The notes beneath the pieces are model-generated. The model had not been told where the DNA came from and did no database searches. It was given only the letters and a program-made list of their open reading frames with translations. A DNA stretch of 64,000 nucleotides from Strongyloides papillosus (taxonomy: Eukaryota; Nematoda; Chromadorea; Rhabditida; Strongyloididae). Location: contig SRSI01000023.1 in NCBI GenBank assembly GCA_005656395.1, positions 868,001-932,000 on the forward strand. Direction: 5' to 3'. Position numbers and translations under genes: made by a program. How positions within the stretch are numbered: position 1 is the first letter of the stretch; the number at the start of each line of letters is the position of its first letter. Below, in pieces: positions 41,003-52,928 of the stretch.

Positions 41003-41430
41003 ATGCATTTTATAGAACATTTTATTATTCTAGCACTTTTAACTGTTAAATACAGTTTCCAAGATTCTTCTTCATCTTCTTCCTTTTTTTCTTCTTCTGA
41101 AGAGAGTCAAGAAGAAGATAGTTTTCCAAGTAAACCAACTGTTTCTAGTAGTTTTCATCCACTTACTCCAATATTATCGAGAGCAGAACTAATAAAAGAG
41201 TTAAAGGCCAGAATTCAAGAAGCAAAAGAAAGAGATGATAAATTGGTAGAAGAAGCTAAAGATGCATTGAGTGATTATTATTTTTTATTAGATGAAAGAA
41301 GAATAAATAATGAAGAAAATGAAAATAATGGACCATCTTCTGAATATTCAGTGAGTTAAATAAAAAAATATTATTTTCATTTTAGATCCCACAATTAAGA
41401 AGGCAAGAAGCAATTGATCTTGAACAATGA
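41003..41430 (+). CDS. Secreted Ser-rich protein, paralog of the 38567 gene
   Basis: The two-exon model is 41003-41350 and 41386-41430, with a 35-base phase-0 intron (GTGAGT...TTTTAG), giving 130 residues. I start at 41003 rather than the more 5' ATG because it aligns with the paralog's start and leader and begins the signal peptide (MHFIEHFIILALLTVKYSF). Next is the shared QDSSSSSS block, an acidic segment and a charged helix (LIKELKARIQEAKERDDKLVEEAKDAL, shown as the positions about 62-88). The short second exon encodes only IPQLRRQEAIDLEQ, so the cationic peptide of the paralog is absent. Identical intron length and phase show recent common ancestry. Function unknown. Confidence 0.7.
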
Positions 41431-42376
41431 GATGAAGAAAATAAATGCAAATTCAGTTTAAAATTTTTCAAAATATTATCAATTCCAAACTTTAACTGAA
41501 TTGAATTTAAAATGACCATTAGTACTTTACACACAACTTTATATTGGTTTACACACTTATCAAAATATTTATTTTTTAATCAATATAAACAACAGAAATA
41601 ATTGAATTTAAGATAAATAATTTTGATATGTCTAAATAAAATATTACCATTTTATTATTAAATAAATATATTACAATTATTATCTCCTAGTATTTATTAA
41701 TACAAGTTAAAAACCAATAATTATTATACAAAAAAAATTTGATATTATCATTTTTAAATCGCTTCACTAGAATTGAAGCATTTCTTCAAACGTGTTAAAA
41801 ACTTGTAAGTTTAATTTAAAAAACCATTTATCTAAAATCACGGCAAATTGCAAAAAGCAGCTTTTGGATGTTCAAAACTATTAAAAATGTTTTTTTTTGA
41901 TAAAGTCTCGTTTAATAATGCGATTGATATTATGTTGACTAGAAAAAATCAGAAAAGATAAGTAGAGGTAGAATCTATATTTCAATTAATTTTTTTTCTG
42001 TACAGTCATTTATGGAACACGTTCTTACAAATAATCATAAAATACCATGAAACCTTAATTATTGATTAATGCTTCTATCATATTAGATAATTTATTGTTC
42101 ATTTCTTATAATTCATAAAATTACATTCCAAAAATAGTTCTTTCACTTTAATTCTAAAACTTCTAATTATAAGCACTTATAATTCAATAAACAATAACTA
42201 ATAAATATAAATTAATAGTTAGTAATAATAGTAGAGTTTATTCAATATAATAAAGACTGACTAACAATTTAAAGCTAACTATTTATATACTATTATTGTC
42301 GTCTAAACATTGTCATACATATCAATAACTATGGTCTTTACTTATGGTTTTTTATTTTTTCAAAGTTTTTATTGTA
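41431..42376. other. AT-rich spacer
   Basis: 3' region of the 41003 gene followed by low-complexity A/T sequence up to the mariner element at 42377. Nothing else seen. Confidence 0.4.
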
Positions 42377-43453
42377 TTAGGTTGTCTCATAAACTCTTTC
42401 CTTTTTTTACCGAACCTTTGCAATACTACAATTTTAATAAAAAATTTATCTAGTTTGTAATGTATTATCAATTACTATCTACATTTTGTCTCCATTTAAA
42501 AAACAGTTATCGATTCCGGATGTGAAAGATTTCCTAGTCTTTTTAAAAAAAATTTCAGAAAATCAATATTTATTTAATCAATTTTATTGAAGCCTCCATC
42601 AATCAAAAAGTAACGTAGAGAACAAAAATAGGTAGTAGTAAGATGGGAGCGCGCTTGTAGATTATGCTAGGTGAGAAAAAACTTCATAGCTTAGCTTATC
42701 CAAATTTTTTTGAGTTTGTAATGTTATAGGTGGTCATATTAATAGAAAAAATTTCGTCGTTTTTTAATTTTGTTGTTTTTTCTTAATTTCTTTGTCCAAT
42801 TTGGCAGCATGTTATGTTAAAAGTCATTAAAAATTGTTTACAGGTGGAAAAATTTCAACAATGTTTTATTAGAAGCTGAAGCCCTAGAAATACATGTTTC
42901 ATTGTTTAATTCATTTTTTTATTTTGATACTTTAAGAGCAATCTTCGCATTGTTCTAACATCTACTAAACTTTCACCTTACGGTCATTTAAATCAATGGA
43001 ACTTCAGTTGTGTTATATCTTAGCTGAAACTCGTTTTAAATACAGTGTCAAAATAAGCTTTAACTACATCCGAGTTTTAATAAAAGATAAATTAGCATAA
43101 AAATATAACAAATTGTGGTTATACAAAATATAAAGTTAAGAAGCGGTACTGTCTAGTGAAGGAGCTGTGATAAAAGGAATAGATAAATTCCAAATAGGAG
43201 AACAACAGTATGATAATACCATCAAAGCCATTCAATTTATAAAGTATAGATATTGTTTTGTTTAGTGATTGTTATTAATATTAATTGTTAATTATAGTAT
43301 TTGTTAATTATGTGATTATAGGCACGAGATCACAAATAAAAATATTTTACTTCTAATTATTATAATAACTTAATTTTCTATCAATTGTAATCAAATTTTT
43401 TGATTATATTAAAGTGGTACTAAAAAACGACAGAACTTATTGCAAAATCCTAA
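42377..43453 (-). mobile_element. Degenerate mariner element A
   Basis: It begins TTAGGTTGTCTCATAA next to TA (42375-42376) and ends ACGACAGAAC...CCTAA next to TA (43454-43455), about 1.08 kb. The TTAGGTTG terminus is typical of mariner. On the minus strand near 42500-42470 the translation KWRQNVDSN, followed a few codons later by YITN, matches the C-terminus of mariner transposases (RWxxCVDSNGxYI). Many stops elsewhere; dead. Confidence 0.7.
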
Positions 43454-43827
43454 TAAAAATCTTGTAGACTAAAAATATTTTTACTTTGAAAGTTTGTACC
43501 CTTCTATTCATATTGTCTAACAGATCTGTCGAAATTTTTATATTATTCTATTTGAAATTGTCGAAACTTCACCTTTAAAAGTAATTTATTCAAATAAAGT
43601 AATTTATTATTTGCATTTGATTACAATTAAATTTTTAAGATAATTAGTAATTAGAAATGATTAAATAATCAAAATAATTTATTAAAGTAATTTTACAAAG
43701 TTATCACTCTCAAAAATTATTTAAGATAAAAAAAATTGTAACTTTTATTAATTTATTATTTTTATTTAAATATTCTTTAATAAAAACATTTTTTTTCATT
43801 CATGTAGTATTTTTTGTTTTTCATTTT
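43454..43827. other. AT-rich spacer
   Basis: 3' flank of the minus-strand gene ending at 43828; nothing recognisable. Confidence 0.3.
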
Positions 43828-44308
43828 TTAACTATCAGGTGGTCCTATTTCTCCAACATAACAATAATAGGCCATATCTAACCGATCATGTTCTTGCTTA
43901 CATTTGTGTACAAAAATATCCATCTTTTTTTTAAACTTGGAGTGGTTACTATAAGAAAATTCAACAGTACTACCTATAAAATAAATAAATAAATAATATT
44001 TTTTATATTTATTTACCATCTATGTCATTCTCCGTCAACAAAATGTTTCCTGAAGAGATAACAATTGTGTTACCACAGGTTTTAGTTTTACTAATTCTAT
44101 GGCGTTTTCTATTTTCTAAATCTTTAAATTCAACTACCATAGTAACATTTTCACATAAACCTTTCTCTATTCTGTCATCATAATAATCTTCCCAAGTACA
44201 TCTAGGAAATGCTTGAACCACAAAGGTATATTTATCTCTGGCCCCTATTTTATAACAATAAGATATTGTAATAATTAGAAACAATGTTAAAATAGTAAAA
44301 ACTTTCAT
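43828..44308 (-). CDS. Small secreted protein, family shared with the 51144 gene
   Basis: The two-exon model is 44308-44017 and 43973-43828. The intron is 43 bases (GTAAAT...TTTATAG) in phase 1; the joined frame is 438 nt, 145 residues. The signal peptide is MKVFTILTLFLIITISYCY. The mature part has about five Cys (PRCTWED, GLCENVTM, KTCGNTI, HKCKQE, YYCYVG). The gene at 51144 has the same start (MKVF.IL..FL.ITIS), a VTM.(V/L).FK core, a T(K/D)TC.NT motif, intron position and phase, and GP after the last Cys. The two genes face away from each other's spacer in an inverted duplication. No named domain is recognised; it is likely excreted/secreted. Confidence 0.75.
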
Positions 44309-44436
44309 TTTTGAATATTTTAATTTGACATTTTGAAAATAAAATTTCCTTAAATACTAAAAATTAACATACAAAATTATTTGATAATAAATATTTAATT
44401 TTTGAAGAATCAACAAATATCAAATATAATTATATA

Positions 44437-45393
44437 TGCACAAAAAGAAAAGAACACAGATCTGTGCAAAAATTTTGTAAATTTGCCCACCCAATAAAAT
44501 TAAAATTTTCTGACTTGCGACCAATTTTACCGCTAATATTTTGCTTATAAAATCAAAACAATAATTAAAAAATTATTTAAACAAGTAGCTACTTGTTTAT
44601 AATATATTTTTATTTTAAAACTTGGGTAGTTTTTACAGTACATTTCAAATACCCGATCAGAAGTTAATTTTAATTGAAATTATAAATGCTTTAATAGAAA
44701 CTCTTTATTAAAATCTTACAATATTTTTATTAATAAGTTCAATCGTGTGAATTAACGTGAAGTATGGTTTTCTTATTAATTTATACTCATCTGAAAGCCT
44801 AAAAATTTTTTAATACTGTTTCAAACGACCAATTTTAAAAATCAAACTTATGCAAAAATATAAAACATTATGGATTTTTGTTTATAGTAATAAAACAACT
44901 TTTAAATATTTTAAATTAAGCAAGAGTAAATGCTAAAGTAATATTTTTAATTACTAATACTTTGTGTGGTTAATTAATTATTGCTTTTCGTTATTATTGT
45001 TATGAATTTTTTAAATTTCTAGATTTATTTTTCTTAGTAGATTATTAAAAAGATGATTTTTGTTAAACGTTTACAATTTACACGAGATTGACTTCTAATA
45101 ATGTGCTTCATAGTACCATGTAAAAGGTAAATTGGACATTAAGATAATCGAAATGTCATAAAAAAATATCAAGATTTAATATATGTCACATTACCTAAAA
45201 TGTAAAACACATATATTTTAGTAAAAAAAACAGCAAACTTTTGCGACAATTTAATATTTTGCGTCGTTTACAACAATTTTTTTAACGCTTTAAGTTTTCA
45301 AAAAATAAATAATATTTGATTTATTTAACAGGTGAATCAATTTAACAACATTTCAGCTTGTTTTTGTTAAAATTTGTCCCATTTTTTTGTGTG
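44437..45393. mobile_element. TIR element family E, copy 1
   Basis: It is related to copies at 50075-51015 and 57810-59202. The outer end TTTGTCCCATTTTTTTGTGTG (45374-45393) is its terminal inverted repeat; the other end is degraded. Internal blocks shared by all copies include GTCGTTTACAACA, AACCACACAAAG and ACCCAATAAAATT (in one or other orientation). No transposase frame remains. Confidence 0.6.
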
Positions 45394-45438
45394 CAAATAT
45401 TGATATTATTTTTGTTGAAGATTTAAAAAATATAAATA

Positions 45439-45792
45439 CAGTTGTCCCCCCGTATCCGCGGTAGATTGGTTCCTGAGACTACCGCGGATAACGAAACCGC
45501 GGATAATAGCGAACTGTAGTATTTCTTATTTTTCCATGTGTTAAGACCTTTAAACTATTGATAAGATGTATTTTTTTTTACAATTGTAGGCAACGATGAT
45601 CATTTAGTTAGTTTAATTTTTAAAAAAAATGAAAAATTTAATCATAAATAAAGTTTGTATTTTAAGATAGCTAAAATAAAAAAAAATCGCACGTACCCCC
45701 CCCATGTTATAATTTTCTAGTTGCCAGTAATTTTCAAACCGCGGATAACTGAAACCGCGGATAACGAAACCGCGGATACGGGGGGACTACTG
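45439..45792. mobile_element. Pogo/Tigger-like MITE (354 bp)
   Basis: Flanked by TA. The termini CAGTTGTCCCCCCGTATCC and its complement CAGTAGTCCCCCCGTATCC form inverted repeats of about 23 bases with one mismatch. Sub-terminal CCGCGGATAACGAAACCGCGG copies recall Tigger/pogo ends (CAGT..GTCC..CGTATCCGCGG). There is no coding capacity. The opposite duplication arm lacks it (near 50010-50045), a natural empty site. Confidence 0.85.
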
Positions 45793-45918
45793 TATTATTA
45801 AAATCATATTTCTACTATATAAAGAAAATTTATATGATTTTGTTTAGTATTGACTTGTACTAAAAAAGAACAAACGATCAATTGAGATATTTTGTGAATC
45901 TTTTGATCAACTGAAACA

Positions 45919-46968
45919 AAACAATAAAATATAAGATTGCAAGAATTAATTTAATAAGTGTGTAGGATATAAACATTTGGCACTATAAGATAGTCTACAT
46001 AATAAACCGAAATTTTTAAATTGGATCAAGTTAGTGATATGTTTTATGCTTTCAAGTATTTTATTTGTGATCTACATTTCACTTATCTTTTTTAAAAATC
46101 AATGATTGATTTTTGAAACAATTAATATACAGCTTGCAGAACCTTTATATTTATTTTAGAATTAGGACACTCTAAAACTTTGTTGACTTCATCAAATGCA
46201 TTAACAAATTCTACACAAAAACATTTCTATAGTTTTTTTCAACAATAATTACAATTCAAATAATTTATTTTATCACTTTTTTTATTTGTAGATTTGATCA
46301 TAAAAAATTAAATCTAATAACAATTTATTTGCCATTCTATCTTAATAGCTTTTTTAAAATAAAAAATTTCTTTGAATAGTTCAATATAATAAACAAGAAT
46401 ACAAGATAGTCTCGTAGAGCCCGCGAGATATTCGCAATAAAAACTCTGTTTATTCTTTGTATATAAATGCGGTATTCCAACTATTTTGTAGCGAAAAGAA
46501 ATACATTTATTGTTTAACAAGTTTCGTAAAAAAGTTTGAATTCTAGGCGTAAATTTAGATCTTCACAATTTAGGTACATTTTTTTACTTTAAGTGAATAT
46601 AACTTTTTTATTCAAAAAGATATTTTTATGGTTGTTCCTGATTATGAAAGATTAGTTTATTTTCTACATACAAAATATTATGAACATAGAATTTCAATGT
46701 TTGTTTAATTCTTCTATAAAAAAAAACCCAAAAACTTTGTCAATTTTAAGTTGGTTTTTAACAGTAAAGTTTTTATAAAATAATTTTTAAAAATACGCCA
46801 TTATTATTTTGATAGAGTAAATAAACATCTATCGAATGCGTATAGTATCATTTATTGTATTTAAATGTAGAAAAAATTACGATTAATCAAATATTTAATG
46901 TATTTTCACAATATTTTTAGTAATCAGAGAAAGCACACAATTTTACTTTTTTTTTGACATTAATAATA
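45919..46968. other. AT-rich spacer inside the inverted duplication
   Basis: No exon recognised; the minus-strand ORF at 46520-46314 has no signal or splice context. Confidence 0.3.
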
Positions 46969-47844
46969 TTTGATTGGTGCAAAAAATCTGTCGTTTTTTT
47001 GCTAAAACTTTAGAATGTTATAATTTTATTAAGAAATTTGTCTAATTTACAATATATCACCTATTATTATTTACCATTTGTCTCTATTTAGTAGGCACCT
47101 TATCGATTTCAGATGTGAAAAATTTTTTACCTTTTTGAAGAAAGATTAAGAAAAATCAATATTTACTTCATCAACTTTGCTGGAACTTTTACATTCAAAA
47201 AGCAACGTAGAGACAAGATTAGATAGCTGTTAGATGAAGACACACTTAGAGAGTATGTTTAGAGAGAAAGAGCTTTCTTTTCTTATTTGAAATTTTTCCG
47301 AGTCTTAAATGCTACATGTCGTCATATTAAAAAACAACTTTTCCTTCATTTTTTGATTTTCGTAATTTTTTAAAATTTTTCTTGTCTAATTTTGATAACA
47401 TGCTACATTAGAGGTCATTAAAAATAGTTTATAAATAATATAATCCCAAAAAATCTTCATTAGAAGCAAAAGCTCTAAAAATGTATGCATAACTTTCAAG
47501 ATTCATTATTTTGTCTCAAAACTTTAAGAACGATCATTGTATAATATTCAACATCTTCTACATCTCTCCTAATGCCATACCTAAATTTTTAGAAGCTTCA
47601 GTTGTTCTATGTATTAGTTGAAGCTTTTAGAAAATACAGTGTCAAAAAAGATTGACTACATTCATGTTTAGCAAAAGAAAATGTAGCATAGATAGTATAA
47701 CAAATTGTGTTTATGCAAATTATAAAGTTAAGAAATGGTATTATATAATTATTATAATAGCATAGTTTTATATAAATTGTATTCATATTTTTTTATAATT
47801 AAAGAAGACTATCAAAAAACGACAGAACTTTTGCACCAACCTAA
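46969..47844 (-). mobile_element. Degenerate mariner element B
   Basis: About 876 bp between TA dinucleotides. The left end TTTGATTGGTGCAAAAAATC is a mutated TTAGGTTGGTGCAAAAGTTC; the right end is AACGACAGAACTTTTGCACC then AACCTAA. The minus-strand translation near 47110-47040 gives FFTSEIDKVPTK, RQM(V) and YIVN with stops between them, the eroded C-terminus of a mariner transposase. Confidence 0.75.
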
Positions 47845-47846
47845 TA

Positions 47847-48399
47847 TTTTTTACTATTTTGGTATTTTATTTTATATTTAGTTTTTATCTAAATTTCTTT
47901 TACTATAATATAATTCAAACAATTCTTTATATATAATTTGACAATATTTTGACACGCGATTAGAATGATAAAAAATCTTTTTTAAGGAACATCTTAAACT
48001 TCAACAGGAAAAAGTTAATAGCTTAAGACTATCACTTAAAAATATATTATTTTAATATTTTAGAAATAAAATTCTTGTATATATTAAATAATATCATAAA
48101 AATATTAAAATTTTCATATAATAAAAATTAAAAACAAAAATATAATTTTATGTTAACATTTGTGTTTCATATGAATCATATGGTCCATTACAGAACTCTC
48201 AATATAATACTTCTATGCAAAAAATTATAAACTTATCATTTACTAAATATAAAAAAATAAATTACAATAAAAAAAATTTTAACATGTAAATCTTGTAAAC
48301 TAAATATATTTGTATATTTCTTCTTCTTTTTGTTCTCATTTTAAAATTTTGTGTTTTTGTTTTCATAATATTTGACATAATTATTAAAAGTTTATATAC
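47847..48399. other. AT-rich spacer
   Basis: No feature recognised between mariner B and the foldback element. Confidence 0.3.
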
Positions 48400-49838
48400 A
48401 GGGTGTCCCATAATTAACTCCCCACATGCGAGAGCTTATAACTTTTTTCTACCAAGAGATCAAAACGTGAAATTTTGCAGGTTAGTAGAACTAAGAGACA
48501 ATATTTTATTATTTTTAAAAAATTATGGTCCCATTAGGACTTATGGCCATTTTAAAAAAATGTGTTTTTTTCACCTTTATGAGTACGTAACTGTTTTATA
48601 TGAAGAGATATTTAGATGATTCTTTTACGAATCGAAAGCTCAACTTCTTTTGTATTATAATTTACAATATTATAAATATTGAACTTCATTAACATTGGTT
48701 AATTTTTAATTAAAACAAAAAAACCACGATTTTTGCCAAAATTTCGTAGTTTTTTTAAAATTAAAGCTCATTGAGAAGATTCTCACAAATGCAGTATCAT
48801 TATTCTGATAAAGTAAACGATTCCGTATCGAACGGTAATAATCTTGTTTATTAGAAATAAGTTTTAAGAAAGTTATGACAATTCAAAAATAGTCTAATTT
48901 CTTCATTTTTTTTGAAAATTAAAAAAATTATGTTACATTTTTTCAATTTTTCAACATTGATAATAATTCTTTATTGAAAGCAGTTAAAATATTATTTTAT
49001 TTTTTATTGTTAACTGTTCATATTTCAAACATAAATCCAACGAGAACAAGATCGACCATACAATATTTTTGAAAAATGCGTAAAAATGCTTTTATAGGGT
49101 AATAAATATCTAAAATAGTATAAGATGCATATAAAATAGTAATAAATGTTTAAAAAAATGATTTTTTTCAAAATTTAAGTGTTTTAAATTATTGAAATTT
49201 TTTTGGCCATATATGAATTAATAAGCAATATTTTGTAAAATAACATATTATTAGATGATAATAACACTATTAAGTATTAATTATGTTGAAAAAAATAGTG
49301 TTTGCAACATAATTTTTTACCAAAAGTACGAAATTGGCGATTTTTAGTAAATCATAACTTTCTTTAATCTTATTTTATTTTTATGATACTATATTCATTC
49401 GATAGAGAATCGTTTACTCTATCAGAATAATGATACCGCATTTGTGAGAATCTTCTCGATGAGCTTTAATTTTAAAAAAATCACGAAATTTTGGCAAAAA
49501 TCGTGGTTTTTTTGTTTTAATTTAAAATTAAAGAATGTTAATGAAGTTTAATATTTATCGTATTAGTGATTATAGTACAAAAGAAGTTGAACTTTCGATC
49601 TGTGAAAAAATCATTTTAATATCTCTTTAATATAGAAAGTTACATGCTCAAATAGAGCAAAAAAAAAGTTTTTATTCAAGGAGCCATAAGTCCTAATTGG
49701 ACCATAATTTTTTAACAGAAAAAAAATGAAAAAATATTACTTCGCTTATCTACAAATCCATAAAATTTCACGCTTTTATCTTACGTAGGAAAAAAGTTAT
49801 AGGCGTTCGCAGCTGGGGAGTTATTTTGGGACACCCTG
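48400..49838. mobile_element. Foldback-type element with long terminal inverted repeats (1.44 kb)
   Basis: Flanked by TATA/TA. The ends are CAGGGTGTCCCATAATTAAC and, inverted, CAGGGTGTCCCAAAATAACTC. The inverted repeats continue inward for about 450 bases on each side: for example TGAGAAGATTCTCACAAATG (about 48772-48791) pairs with CATTTGTGAGAATCTTCTCG (about 49440-49459), and CAAAAAAACCACGATTTTTG with its complement near 49500. A unique centre of about 480 bases has no ORF. It is likely a non-autonomous TA-targeting DNA transposon. Confidence 0.8.
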
Positions 49839-49911
49839 TATAAACATTTCTAATTAATACTTGTAGACTTATATTTTATTGTTTTTTATAATTATATGTC
49901 ATTGCATTTGA

Positions 49912-51143
49912 GTTGATCAAAAGCTTCACAATATATCTCAATTGATTGTTTGTTCTTTTTTTAGTACAAGTCAATACTGGACAAAATCATATAAATAATA
50001 TTTATTTTATTGAAATCTGATTTCAATATTATTGATATTTTTTAAATCTTCAGCAAAAATAATATCAATATTTACAGACAAAAAAATAGGACAAATTTAA
50101 ACAAAAACAAGCTGAAATGTTGTAAAATTGATTCAGCTGTAAAAAAATATTATTCAATTTTTAAAAAAATCAAGCAAAAAACAAAAATGTTGTAAACGAC
50201 GCTAAATATTAGGCTTTTGCATACATTTTGTCGCTTTTTTCTAAAATACTTATGTTTGACATTTTGAAGTAAATGTAATTTTGATCTTGGTAATTTTTAT
50301 GACATTATGATCATCTTAAAGTCTAACTTGTTTTTTATAATGTATTATGAATTACGTTATTTGAAAGTCAATTTAGCGTAAAGTTACTCACGTTTTAAAA
50401 AAACCATCTTTTTAACAAACTACTAACAACAATAAGTCCAGAAATTTAAAAATTTTATAAAAATAGTAGCAAAAAACATTAATTATTTAGCCACACAAAG
50501 TTTTAGTAATTAAAAATATTTTTTCAGTATTTGTACTTTTTTAATTAAAATATTTATAAGTCATTTTTCTTATGAACAAAAATGCATATTATTCCATAAC
50601 TTTACATAGGTTTGAGTTTAAAGATGTTTTTGAAAGAAAATATAAAAAAAGTTGTGTTATCAGATGGTATAATTTCACAAGAAAATATAATTTAAAAAAA
50701 ATCAAACTTTTGAAACATATTAAAAAAGTTACTATGTTATGTTAGTAAATGCTTTTTAAAAAAGCATTTATAATTTTACCCAAAATTATCTTCTAATCTT
50801 GTATTTTGAAATGTATTGTAAAAAACAACTCAGGCTTTATGATAAAAATAATGCATAAAACCATAATCGACTTATTTTGGTAATTTCTTAATTATTGTTT
50901 TGATTTTTATAAGCAAAATACATGCGGTAAAATTTGCCGCAAGTCAAAAAGTTTTAATTTTATTGGGTGGGCAAATTTACAAAATTTTTACACAGATCCG
51001 TATTTTTTTGATATGTATATGTAATTATACTTGTTGTTTTTGATTATTTAAAAATAAATATTTATTTTTTAGTTATTTTCCATGCTAATCTTTAGTATTT
51101 AAGGAAATTTTATTTTCAAATTATTAAAATCAAATATTCGAAG
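49912..51143. repeat. Right arm of the inverted duplication (partner 44309-45918)
   Basis: It runs from GTTGATCAAAAGCTTCACAA (49914) through TIR element copy E2 to the promoter of the 51144 gene. Similarity to the reverse complement of the left arm is high at both ends and within the element. Confidence 0.75.
50075..51015. mobile_element. TIR element family E, copy 2
   Basis: Flanked by TA on both sides. The left terminus CAGACAAAAAAATAGGACAA corresponds to CACACAAAAAAATGGGACAA in the other copies; the right terminus is degraded. It is the duplication partner of copy 1. Confidence 0.65.
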
Positions 51144-51668
51144 ATGAAAGTTTTCAATATATTAATAGTATTCCTATTTATTACAATATCTAATAGTAGA
51201 TTAATTTATGAAAATAAATGGAACTTTTGGATTCGAGGAACACCCGAATGTCATAAAATATATTTTAGCAAATATTATCTTGAAGATCCTGATAGCGTTG
51301 AAACTGTTACTATGAGATTAAAATTTAAAAATAACAAGTACTATGAGAAAAATGCAACTGATACTTGTGATAACACACTTTCTTTGTTTCCGGAAAGTGT
51401 AAAAGAAAGTGAAATAAACGGTAAATAAATATAGCAAAAAAATTATTCATTTATTTAATTAATAGGTATAACTGTTGAATTTACTTTTAATAGTCACAAA
51501 AATGGTAAATTAGTAATAAAGAATATTCCGGAAGACTGTATCGGCAAAGGAGATTATAATTATAGATCTGGATTATTTTATTGTGATTTTGGACCTATTC
51601 CATCACCTAAATTTTCAAAAGAAGAAGAAAAAGAATTATGTAAGAAAGATAGATGTAAGGGATACTAA
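51144..51668 (+). CDS. Small secreted protein, paralog of the 44308 gene
   Basis: The two-exon model is 51144-51420 and 51466-51668, with a 45-base phase-1 intron (GTAAAT...TTAATAG), giving 159 residues. The signal peptide is MKVFNILIVFLFITISNS. The mature part shares the VTM.LKFK and DTCDNT core, the VEF junction after the intron and a CDFGP motif with its inverted paralog. It then adds a Lys/Glu-rich tail with two more Cys (ELCKKDRCKGY). The ORF visible without splicing (to 51428) simply reads into the intron. Function unknown; secretion is supported by the signal peptide. Confidence 0.75.
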
Positions 51669-52038
51669 AATACTTGATTAAAAAAGAACAAATAATGGAA
51701 ACTACAATTTTGTCATTTTAAGTAATTTTCTTGAGTAATAACATTGTTGAATCATTTGAAATATTTAATCTTTTTTAATTACTAATTGTTTTAAATTTAT
51801 TTGTAATAAAATAAAATTTATGAATTACTTTATTTAATAAATTATTCTTGAAGGTTAAGTTTCAATAATTTCAAATAGAATAAAATAAAAATTTTAAAGA
51901 TATTTTAGACATTATGAACACAAAGATAGATACCAACTTTTGAAGGGGCAACATAAATTAAAGCAGAATAAAAAACTTTACTTTACAAGACTTAAATCAG
52001 GTTGTCGCGTAAAGCCACATTATATCACCAAAAAAATA
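51669..52038. other. 3' flank of the 51144 gene
   Basis: AT-rich, with AATAAAATAAAATT near 51805; nothing else seen. Confidence 0.3.
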
Positions 52039-52926
52039 TTAGGTTGGTGCAAAAGTTCTGTCGTTTTTTTAACCAAAACTTTAGAAGGTTATAATTTTTA
52101 TATAAAAATTACTTAATTTGTAATATACTATCCAATATTATCAACAACTTGTCTTAAATTAGTAGCTACCTTACCGATTCCAGATTTGAAGGATTTCTTA
52201 ACTTTTTTGAAGAAAGTTTAAAAAAAACTAATATCTGTCTCACCAACTTAACTGAAATTTCTACCATCCTAGAAGTTATGTAGAGATAAGAGTAAGTAGT
52301 GATTAGATAAAGAAACATCTGGAGAGTATGTTGCGAGCAAGAGAAATTCATAGCTTCTCTCATCAAAATTTTTTTTAATCTTCAATGTTACATGTCGCCA
52401 TATTGAAGAAAAACATTTTTGTTATTTTACGAATTTCGTAATTTTTTTACAATTTTCTTGTTTAATTTTGATAGCATTTTGCATTAGAGGTCATTAAAAA
52501 TTGTTTGTTATTGATAGAATCTCGAAAAAGCTTCATTGGAAGCTGAATCAATACAAATTCATGCTCCATCTTCAAGATTTATTTCTTCGTCTTGAAATTT
52601 TGAGAACGATTTTTACATAGCTCTAACATCTACTACATCTCTTTCCAATGCGCTACATAAATTTTTAGAAGCATCAGTTGTTCTATGTCTTAGTTGAAGC
52701 TCTTAGAAAATACAGTGTCAAAAACGACTTCTGACCACATCCATGTTTAGCAAAAGAGAATGTAGCATAGATGGTATGAAAAATTGTGATTATGCAAATT
52801 ATAAAGTTAAGAAGTGGTACTATCTAATTATTTTAATAACTTAACTTTCTATAACTTTTAATTATATTTTTTTGATAATAATAAGCTGATATTGAAAAAA
52901 ACGACAGAACTTTCGTACCAAACTAA
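52039..52926 (-). mobile_element. Degenerate mariner element C
   Basis: About 888 bp between TA dinucleotides. The left end TTAGGTTGGTGCAAAAGTTC and right end (inverted) TTAGTTTGGTACGAAAGTTC are recognisable mariner termini. On the minus strand near 52160-52110 the translation NLRQVVDNIG, stop, YITN is the C-terminus of a mariner transposase. The rest is full of stops. Confidence 0.8.
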
Positions 52927-52928
52927 TA

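Larger units (their letters stand above)
44309..45918. repeat. Left arm of an inverted duplication (partner 49912-51143)
   Basis: Reverse complement matches run from the start codon of the 44308 gene (TATTTAAGGAAATTTTATTTTCAAA promoter block, positions 44330-44355) through a TIR element to about 45918 (AGTATTGACTTGTACTAAAAAAG, about 45847-45869). The arm is about 360 bases longer than its partner because a MITE has inserted at 45439-45792. Confidence 0.75.

Noticed and set aside
44579..44598. 20-bp perfect palindrome AAACAAGTAG/CTACTTGTTT
   Set aside because: Single occurrence inside a transposon copy; no second copy or gene context suggests a regulatory role.
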